A DNA stretch of 64,000 bases from Emydura subglobosa (lineage: Eukaryota; Chordata; Testudines; Chelidae): positions 96,602,759 to 96,666,758 of the forward strand of contig ML679946.1 in NCBI GenBank assembly GCA_007922225.1, written 5' to 3'. Position 1 is the first letter of the stretch, and each line of letters opens with the position of its first letter. Position numbers and translations under genes: made by a program. Below the pieces are notes generated by a model. It had not been told where the DNA came from and did not search any database. It worked only from the letters and a program-made list of their open reading frames with translations. Shown here one piece after another: positions 56,480-64,000 of the stretch.

Positions 56480-57620
56480 CTAAGCTTGATAACATTTTTC
56501 ACACTGGCTCTCAGCGAGGGTTGGACTATGGCAATTTGGGGCCATAGGCACAACTCACATGGGCCCTTCAATAGCCTCACACCTATACCCCACCCCTGAC
56601 ATGGGCCACCTCCTGCTTGCGCTGCCTCTGGTGCCAGGGAGCAACGTCGGCGCCGGGAAGGAGACTCCATGTCCCGTATCAGTGCAGGTCGGCTCGACGA
56701 CACCAACCTGGAGCGACTACTAGGGGAGCGGCTCTGCTCTACCCTACGTGACCATCCGGAGGGAGATCTTCCTGCCTGTACCAGGGATCTCCACCGCCAT
56801 TCAGAGGGACCCAACACGGGCTTCCCCTGTGACACCGGCCCCTTCTCCCTCGGTGGAGGGCAGGGTGTAGGCAAGGCCAACAAGGCTCTTGCTGCCTGAA
56901 AAGCCTCCGGCGTCGACAGCGGCACTCTCCCACTCCCAGGAGTCGGGGGGCGCGGCCTGACCAGAGATGCAGGCACCAGAGAAAGGGTCTCGACAGGCTG
57001 AGTTCAGTGCATCTCAGTACTAGACCCCGCCCGTACCGACGGCGCAGGGGAGTGTCCGCGCTTCGCATGCTGCTTCCTCATCTTCTTCGGTACCGGTGCA
57101 CGGTGCTGAGTTGCGGACGGTGCCGACAGCGCGCTCTGTACCGATACCACACTCAGTACCGAGGCGGAGTGGGTCAGCTCAGATGCCGGGAGGAACGCTG
57201 CCTCCATCAGCAGGACTTTCAACCGGATTTCTTGGTCTCTTTGAGTCCTCGGTTTAAAAGCCTTGCAGATTCTACACTTATCCTTTCTGTGGGCTTCCCC
57301 CAAGCGCTTAAGACAGCTGTCCTGAGGGTCGCTGAGCGAGAAGGCCTTCCCGTAGGAGGCACAGGCTTGAAGCCTCGACCACGCGAAGTCCCAGCTGGGA
57401 CTGCTAACTACACTTAATGTCTTAACTAACAAAAACTAAACAGATATTTACAAACAAGTCCAAACAAGGAGAATAGTACTTGCTGTGAGCAAGGCTAGTT
57501 CTAGCAACCATCACGGGCGAAAAGAAGGAACTGAGGGGGCGTAGGGCCGGCAGCACCTCATATACCACGGCATGTGCGTGGGGCTTATTTGCTCTGCTCC
57601 TACCCTCCACCCCCTAGAGG
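56480..57620 (-). mobile_element. DIRS element 5' fragment: promoter and ORF1 N-terminus
   Basis: From the right, the minus strand has a TATA box (GTGGTATATGAGG near 57563), a leader of about 130 bp and then the ORF1 N-terminus (57004-57432) with a likely zinc-binding site, CLKRLGEAHRKDKCRICKAF. A frame change follows. The next segment (56560-56976) reads PPTPGSGRVPLSTPEAFQAA and ALLALP, matching the first residues kept in the DIRS at 19.0 kb. The copy ends near 56560-56480. It supplies by homology the N-terminal region missing from the large DIRS copy, but is a separate insertion. Confidence 0.75.
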
Positions 57621-58208
57621 GCTGTAGCCAGAGGTGGTGTTGCCTGGTGAGCAAGGATGACACCAAGGACTTTTTGCCATGTGGATTGACAACCCTGCAA
57701 GAAGGGGTGACTCAGTGGGTATGTCCGGTACAATGTTGTAGTGCCAGAAGAGGGCAAAGCCCCCTTTTTACATGGTGCCCTGTGACATGGATATAAACAG
57801 AATATTTAGCCACCTCATCCCTACTTTATACATAGAGATAGATTATGGAGATGTTGGCAGTGACTCCATTGTTAGGACTGCTTTGAAATTTGCACTTAAA
57901 GCAGGACTGAAATCCCTATTTTTCACTTTAATGACTGAATGTAGTCTCCAAATTTGACACTAACTCTTCACGAACCAGATCATTTTAGTAAAATATTTAC
58001 TAACTTGTGCAGAGGAAACATTTTTAAAATGATGCTTTTTTAAATGTTGCTACTTCCCTGGCACTTTTTTGGAATTTTTTGGCTAAACAACCACATTCCT
58101 CACAAACGCTGAACTTTACACACATACTCATGCTGATAATATCTTGGATACTTTGAGAATTTTAAAATTAAATACTAAGAATCAGTGCTGGTGTTCAAGA
58201 CAACTAAC

Positions 58209-58497
58209 TGAGGGTATGTCTATACTGACGGTGGCAAAGTTGCCGCCGTCAGATCGACCTATCTGGTCAGTGTAGACCCGCTCAATTGATTCAGAAGTTG
58301 ATGCTGGTAATCCACCCCCTCAAGTGGCATAGCGCTGCATTGACGGGAACACAGTTCCCATCGGCGCAGTGCAGTGAAGACGCTGCACAGAAGGGAAGCA
58401 CAGCAGTCAACGGGAGTTACGCAAGCTACTCTGCTTAGCTTGCGTAACTCCTGTCGACTGCCGCTGAATTGCTGGGTAAGTATAGACCAGGCCTGAG
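58209..58497. mobile_element. MITE with 14-bp perfect internal palindrome
   Basis: Ends read GGGTATGTCTATACTGACGG and GGTAAGTATAGACC. Inside, GAGTTACGCAAGCT (58414-58427) is exactly inverted at 58437-58450. No ORF. Related by its ends to the Harbinger element that starts 180 bp further on. Confidence 0.7.
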
Positions 58498-58673
58498 TTT
58501 GGGCAAGATGAGCCAAAAGAAATTCTCAGACCCTATAGCTACTTCCATCTTCTCAGGCCACCAACCTGACATCCTGCATCAGCACCTGTGCTCTGAGGAG
58601 CCAAGCTGGGAAGAATTGGGAAGCAGGGACAAGCTGGTATGTCAAGGGGGAGAAGGCAAAATGAGTGTGCCTC

Positions 58674-60143
58674 GGGGTATGTCTACACAGCAACGTAAGC
58701 CCGGTCATAAGCTGGGGCTCAAGCCCAAATCCCCTTAAGTCCTTACACCAGTTGTGCTAACCTACAGCTTGGACTTAGGTCCCAGGACCCTGCAAAGCTG
58801 AGTACGTGTTAAGCAGAGATCTAGGATCTGAGCCCTATTGCTTTTCTGTGTGCATGCAGCCCGAGCTTGACTCGGGTCTCAAATGTCCTCTGTATGTATC
58901 CCACAGTTCCCCGCGGCAGAGGAGCAGCACTGCAGGCAGCCAGCACAGCAGCCAGAAACGCCATTACTGTCTGGCCTAGTGTGCTCTGTGTTCCTGCTCC
59001 TCTTGCGGCGGCACCAGCTCCTGCTCCAGCTCCTTCTCGCTACTGTCTGGAGCTTGCCCAGAGCAGGGAGCAAAGCTGACAAGCAGGAGGCAGCTCTCAG
59101 CCGCCAGGATGTTGGGAGTCATCCCTCCCTCAGCTGTGCTGAGCCAGGAGTCTTGCCACTCCCCCTCCCTGAAGGGCAGCTGCTAGGCTCCCCACTCCAT
59201 ACTCTGGCCCTTGCCCGCAGATCCCCCCCCACCCTCCTTGGGGCTTTGTGTGCAGAGGCGCCCAGGCAGTGTGCACTGTGAGGGTGGAGAATGGGAGCCA
59301 GCCCCAAAATTTCCCCCCAGCCTTCCAAGGATCCCTTATCTCTGCCTCCTGGAGTGTAGCGGGGGCAGGGATAAGGGATCCCTAGGGGGTGCTGGAGTAC
59401 ACTGCTCCCCAAGCCCTGGGGATGCACGTCACTGCTCTGCAGCTGGCAGCAGCCAGGCTGGGGTGCAGGTGTTTTTCTCTGAAACCTACATTTTATGTTA
59501 AACATCAAAACAGACAGACAAAAATAAATAAAAACCCAACCAAACAAAAACACCTTCATTGAACAGCCCATTTGAAAAATTAAGAAGTGCAAAGTTTAAT
59601 TCTAATAATTTGACAGTCCTGGAGACTGGTGTCCTAATTATCCTCAGAACAGGTGCACGTGGGTAGTTTCCTGCCCATGTGATTCAGTGCTGAGGTGGAA
59701 TGCCCAATTCTCACATTAGATGATAGTTCAATATAAAGTCTTCTCAAACCACAATCACTCTACTGAGACAGCCACCACAGGAGCTAATTATGCAGTTTAT
59801 GTACTCATTTGCTCCTTATTGGCACCTGAGTCCCATTAATGGCACCATCACAGTTGGGAAAAAGGGTGGGCAGTAGAGTTTTCCTACAGTGTGACACATT
59901 CATAAGGTTAGAGTGTTGACATGGGGTGGAGGGGGAGGACACTAGGCACTCTGTTATAGAGTTACTTTGACTCGAGTTTGTGCACTGCAGTGTGGACGCC
60001 AGAGCACTAGGTTCAAGCACAGGTCAGATCCTTAATCTAGGGTTAAAATGCAGTGTAGACTCTCACGCCCAGGGTTCCCTGATCTGGGTTAGATGACTCA
60101 AGTCCCACTAACCCTAGGGGTACATTGCTGTGTAGATATACCC
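58674..60143 (-). mobile_element. PIF/Harbinger DNA transposon remnant
   Basis: Terminal inverted repeats GGGGTATGTCTACACAGCAA (58674-58693) and, at 60124-60143 in reverse, GGGTATATCTACACAGCAAT differ at only one or two positions over about 19 bp. On the minus strand near 59820-59880 a transposase fragment reads LPTLFPNCDGAINGTQVPI, matching the PIF/Harbinger DDE box G-A-I-D-G-T-H with the catalytic Asp replaced by Asn. The rest is too decayed to read. No clear three-base target duplication is visible. This links the GTCTACAC-ended MITEs in the window to Harbinger. Confidence 0.75.
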
Positions 60144-60334
60144 TTGGAGTGAATGAGAGATTGAGTAGAGTTTTGGGGAAACAGTAGAAGGTTAATTAGG
60201 ACATGTGGGGACTATGGGGAAGCAAGATTTGAGGTCAGGGTGCTGGGGGAGGGACACCTGTGCAGGGGCATAGGGTGAGAAGGAGCTTGGTGCCCCTGTG
60301 CCAAGATGAATTAAGATTACTAGATTCAATAAGG

Positions 60335-61365
60335 AGAAGTTACTTAACTGTACAGTAACTTGAGTTCTTCAAAATATTTTGTTCCTACAGGTGCGCCACC
60401 ATGGGATCTGTGTATGATAGTACACTCTTGACCAGAGATTTTAACTAGCAATGTTTGTGGGTTTGCACCTGCACAGAACAACGCATCATGGTCCCAAGCA
60501 AGGGCATATAAGGAGGTGCAGACCGGCCACTGCTCCAGTTCTTTTTTGGCCATGAAGCCTGGAAGATTCCACAGCAGAGGGGAAGGATGGCAGGACATGG
60601 AGCATCCACAGGGGCAAAACATCTCAAAGAACTAAAGTTACTGTACAGATAAGTAATTTCTCCTCCTCCCTAGAGTTTATGTCCCTATGGGTGCTTCACC
60701 ACAGGATGTGGGCGCACCTATGCACTCTTGACTGGAGACTGTAAATAGCAGGGTCTGCAACTGTACAAAGCAGGAGTCTTGTGCTTCCAGGTGAGGGCAT
60801 ATAAAGCGGTGCAGACCCACCACTGCTTTAGTTCTTTCTCAATCACCTGCAGCTTGAGATGGAGCAACTGTGTGTCTGTTGTTTCCAGCTGCTTCCTGCC
60901 TTTTTCAAGATTCTTGTTTATGTTGTCTGAATCCCAAAACAGGCAGCGGTTGGAGGATTACATTAGACCTCAGGAACCTGAACATCTACATTCCATCGCT
61001 GCACTTCAGAATGGTGACGCTAGCTACCATAATCCTATCCCTGGATCCAGGGGACCGGTTCATTGCACTTGACCTGCAAGATGCCTACTTTCATGGGGCT
61101 ATTTATCCCTCCCACAAAGGCATTCTGCATTTTGTCATAGGCTTGGATCATTACCAATACTGTCTTTTTCCCTGTCCAATACTGTCTCTCCACGGCTCGG
61201 AGGGTCTTTAGGAAGATCCTTTTAGCAGTGGCAGCCCACCAATGTCAATGGGACATCACGGTCCCTTTCCATATTTGGACGATTTGCTCCTCAAGGGCCA
61301 CTCTGCGCAACAGGCCCAGCTAGCAGCTATCAAGACCCTAGGCCCATGTCAGTCTTTGGCCTGTA
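60335..61365 (+). mobile_element. DIRS element, internally deleted and degenerate
   Basis: Inverted arms lie at 60335-60383 and 60616-60660 (GAAGTTACTTAACTGTACAG core), with TATA boxes at 60505 and 60797, and a second direct copy of the terminal segment follows (60680-60840). RT fragments follow directly: ITLDLRNLNIYIPSLHFRM, IALDLQDAYFHGAIYPSHKG (60950-61120) and, in another frame, FPYLDDLLLKGHS (61266-61304). ORF1 is missing, so this is an internal deletion. Structure parallels the 13.2-19.1 kb copy in opposite orientation. Confidence 0.75.
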
Positions 61366-62105
61366 GTTACTCAAGTCATCCCATTGCCAATTTGAATATT
61401 GGCACAACATTATCACTCTTCCAGTGTTCTGGAATTTTCTCAATATTCCAAGATTTATTAAAAATTAGCATAAGGCAGCCCGAGATCTCCTCAGTCAACT
61501 CTTTCAGGACTGTTGGGTGCAAGTTATCTGAACCTTCTGATTTAAAAATATGTATTTCTAGTAGATGTTATTTAACATCCTCACTAGTTACTAATGGACT
61601 GATAAGTACCACTTTATCCTCAAGTGACACGAATACACCATTCTGCTTTCTTACATGTACAGCACAGAAATACTTATAGCACACTAATGCCTTTTTTGCA
61701 TTACTATTAATAATGTTACCATCTTCATCTAGTAACAGGCCTATAACCATTAGTAGGAGTTTTTTTTAATTTCTAATATACTTAAAAAAACTCCTTGTTG
61801 TCCTTAGCCTTGTCAACTATAGATTTTTCTTGTCTACAAATTACCTTATTTATTTTCTACTTTATAACAATTACTATCTATTTTCCCTGTTCTTCTATTT
61901 GTTATATATAACTTGTTTATTTTCAATCATTGCCTTCACTTCTCCATTGAAACAGGCCAGGTTTTTAGCCTGAGTAGTCCTCTTTCTTGAATGTAGAATC
62001 ATGGCTTTTTGGCTATCTAATAAACTCTTCTTAAAGAACCCCAAATTTTCATTTGCAATCTCTGCAATGAGAGATAGGGCAACAGAAAGTCCCTCAACCA
62101 TCCTA
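61366..62105 (-). mobile_element. CR1-type LINE, endonuclease-RT linker fragment
   Basis: Minus-strand frames read LLDSQKAMILHSRKRTTQAK, then LLDEDGNIINSNAKKA, LEDKVVLISPLVTSEDV, IHIFKSEGSDNLHPTVLKEL and PEHWKSDNVVPIFK. This is the part of CR1-type ORF2 before and at the beginning of RT. The copy begins right at the end of the DIRS fragment at 61365. It carries frameshifts and stops. Confidence 0.75.
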
Positions 62106-63698
62106 GCTGTATATCATTAAAGACTTTTACAGTAAGGACTCAAGTGTAGTTGCTGACAATAGGTAACCAATGCAAGTTGCAGAACGTGGATGTGGATTAC
62201 ATCTACTTGTAAAAAACAATGAAGTTCTTTAAAAAAATCAAGCAGCAATTCTAAAGTTGGCTAGTAATTAGATTTTTTATTTTCTTGCTGCTGCAGTTAC
62301 CTCTCAAACTAATGAGCACCCTGCACAGTGTATAAGCCTAGAAAGAGAATTCTTCGTCACCCACTCAACTAGAGTTTGACTTCAACAATAGTATCAGCCA
62401 CTAAGAGTTTGAGGCAAGGAGAGTTGAGTCCAAATTAAGTTTAGTCCCCTGCTAAGAGTTGCCATGCCTCTAATGGAAAGAAAGAGAAATAGAATGGGGT
62501 TAGTTAAACCACTTCTGCTTTTCAAAATGGCTTCTTGATGTAGACAGCAATGTAAAGTATATTACATGTTTAGAGTGTGCACCCTTTTAAAAAGAAGCCG
62601 TAGCAACAGATTTTAAGCACCTGAATTCTAGTCCTCCATACCGCCAGACAACACACATGAAAAAAGGAAGCTGACCATAGCTACCTGCTAATTCCAATGG
62701 GCTCTGAAAGTCATGCTGGTCTTATTTTCTTCTCTTCTCATTTATCACAAGCAACATTTTGCAGGCCAAATATGCCTATAGTGACACCTATGCCACCCTG
62801 TTGTCTTCAGTGGATTGCTCAGGTGTATCTGATTTAAATTTGGTGAACGATTATGTTGACGAGCACAACGAAGACCTGAATCCAGCTCATTTCTCTGTGA
62901 TTGTCTTCACTACAGAGTAAATTCAAGTTATCTACACTCAAGTTAACTCCTCTTGAGTTAGCTCAGTTCAGCTTAGGAGACAGTGGCCACGCTGTGAAAT
63001 AGTACTCAAGATACAAAGAAAGATTGGATTACTGCACAGTGATTGTGTTAACAGCTGTCGAGTTGTGCTAACTTAAGTTACTTGAGTTACAAGCACCATC
63101 ATATTCGAGTTAATGGGTTTTGTGTGTGGACAGAACGCAATTTAGCAGCAACACTTGAGATGCAATTTGGGTCAACTGTTCAGTGAAGACAAGCCCTGAG
63201 TGTATTGGCTCTATAGCACTAAGTCTGTAAAGCAGTCAATCAATAAAAAACAAAAACTTATTTTTAATCACAAATATCAGTAGAGCTGACTAACCTTTTT
63301 CAGAAAAGAACTGCTGTTTAAGAGCTAATGCTACTTAGCTTAATGCAAAATAAAGACATGCTGAATAAATTTACTAACAAACTACTTTCAGTTTTATTCT
63401 AGGAAGCCTGAAAGTAAGTTTTTTGACACCGTATATTGAAAAAAAAACTGGAACCTCACACACAGAGAAAGTAATCAACATATCCAATCTTTATGTATAC
63501 GTGTCAAAAATTCCACCTACAGCAGAATATGGATTTATACTGGATGAGTCAGTCCTTTAATTCTTATTCAAACGTTGACCTTCGCTGTACTCTCATTTAC
63601 AGAGATAAAAGTTTCCTTTTGAAATAAATACATATTTTTATGAAAAAAATATAATGAGAATAAAATGTGTATTTTCTAAGAAACAGAAAAGCTCTTAC
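62106..63698. other. intronic, no feature recognised
   Basis: Segment 62920-63200 has several AGTTAACTC / GAGTTA-type inverted words and ends near ACTGTTCAGTGAAGACAAGCC, suggesting an old MITE. The rest is AT-rich intron up to the ZFAT donor. Confidence 0.4.
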
Positions 63699-63829
63699 CT
63701 GCTTTACCACTGTAACAGTTCCAGGTGCCATGGTAACTACAGAAGCAACAGCAGCAGCATCATGGGTCTCTGACCCCAACTCAATGATTTGCTGAAGGAT
63801 GTTTACAGCTGTGGGGTCAAGTCTTTCAC
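63699..63829 (-). CDS. ZFAT: ZFAT penultimate coding exon
   Basis: The exon encodes about 43 residues of the ZFAT C-terminal region that I recognise: ERLDPTAVNILQQIIELG, then ETHDAAAVASVVTMAPG and TVTVVKQ. It begins with the last two bases of a Gly codon after acceptor TCTGATAAG (63831-63830) and ends on the full codon CAG before donor GTAAGA (63698-63697), so it joins in phase 0 to the last exon at 40978. The piece follows the final zinc fingers and has no known domain. Length is 131 bp. The acceptor has a weak pyrimidine tract. All residues read without a break. Confidence 0.93.
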
Positions 63830-64000
63830 CTTATCAGAAAGACAATGAGCACAAGACAATTATAGCTAAGACAGCTCGAAGGCTACATGAATCAAAATGC
63901 TCCATTGCTCATCTCTCTTTGGCCTCCACCCCCACTTGTAGAACTCTTGCTATATATTATAACAGCTCAATAATATGACATTTTAATAGTGGATCCATGG
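63830..64000 (-). other. ZFAT: ZFAT upstream intron (partial)
   Basis: Intron sequence upstream of the penultimate exon; it continues beyond the window. Confidence 0.8.

Larger units (their letters stand above)
40979..63698 (-). other. ZFAT: ZFAT last intron (22.7 kb)
   Basis: The donor CAG/GTAAGA is at 63698-63697 and the acceptor TTTTCTTTTAG at 40980-40979. The intron holds most of the transposon remnants listed below. Stretches without a recognised feature (40979-43185, 44766-46130, 46666-48606, 52991-53470, 55091-56479, 57621-58208) are non-coding as far as I can see. An ORF of 108 codons at 42172-42498 is not recognised and looks random. Confidence 0.85.

Overview
The window looks like nuclear DNA of a non-avian reptile, most likely a cryptodire turtle. 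It holds the 3' end of one host gene with long introns. It also holds a repeat mixture typical of turtles: several CR1 LINE ages, a long-ORF DIRS element with a tyrosine recombinase, Penelope-like elements with GIY-YIG remnants, PIF/Harbinger transposons and their GTCTACAC-ended MITEs, and class I endogenous retrovirus sequence. No bacterial genes, CRISPR arrays, tRNA or rRNA genes were seen.

Host gene: the last two coding exons of ZFAT lie on the minus strand, at 63699-63829 and 40739-40978. Both have clean splice sites and are separated by a 22.7 kb intron full of transposon debris. Everything left of about 39.4 kb is downstream of the gene. I see no other host coding sequence there, only repeats and a few stretches that read like conserved non-coding DNA.

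Region by region: 1-11.7 kb is non-coding with an LTR-like tandem repeat, MITEs, an 889-bp LTR-like element, a compound microsatellite and a possible conserved element. 11.7-13.2 kb is a CR1 copy split by an LTR-like insertion. 13.2-19.1 kb is a 5'-truncated DIRS retrotransposon (minus strand) with RT, RNase H and tyrosine recombinase and a perfect 53-bp inverted repeat at its end. 19.1-26.9 kb is the 5' two-thirds of a class I endogenous retrovirus (minus strand): LTR, tRNA-His primer site, a leader with about ten tandem stem-loops, gag, pol and the start of env. The retrovirus stops inside env exactly where the truncated DIRS begins, in the same orientation. 26.9-39.3 kb is non-coding with an LTR, a Penelope tail hairpin, an old CR1 and palindromic MITEs. 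39.3-64 kb is ZFAT with its last intron, which carries a CR1 with a long RT ORF, a 527-bp LTR with target duplication, two Penelope-like remnants (one with a hammerhead-like motif), an L2-like remnant, two Harbinger remnants and two further DIRS pieces.

The most unusual items are the same-strand retrovirus-DIRS junction near 19.08 kb, the covarying hairpin array in the retroviral leader (25.36-25.86 kb), the DIRS terminal repeat carrying a TATA box and outward-facing splice donors, and the degenerate hammerhead motif in the Penelope tail near 49.63 kb. Both mobile-element blocks carry inactivating changes; they are described here as found.
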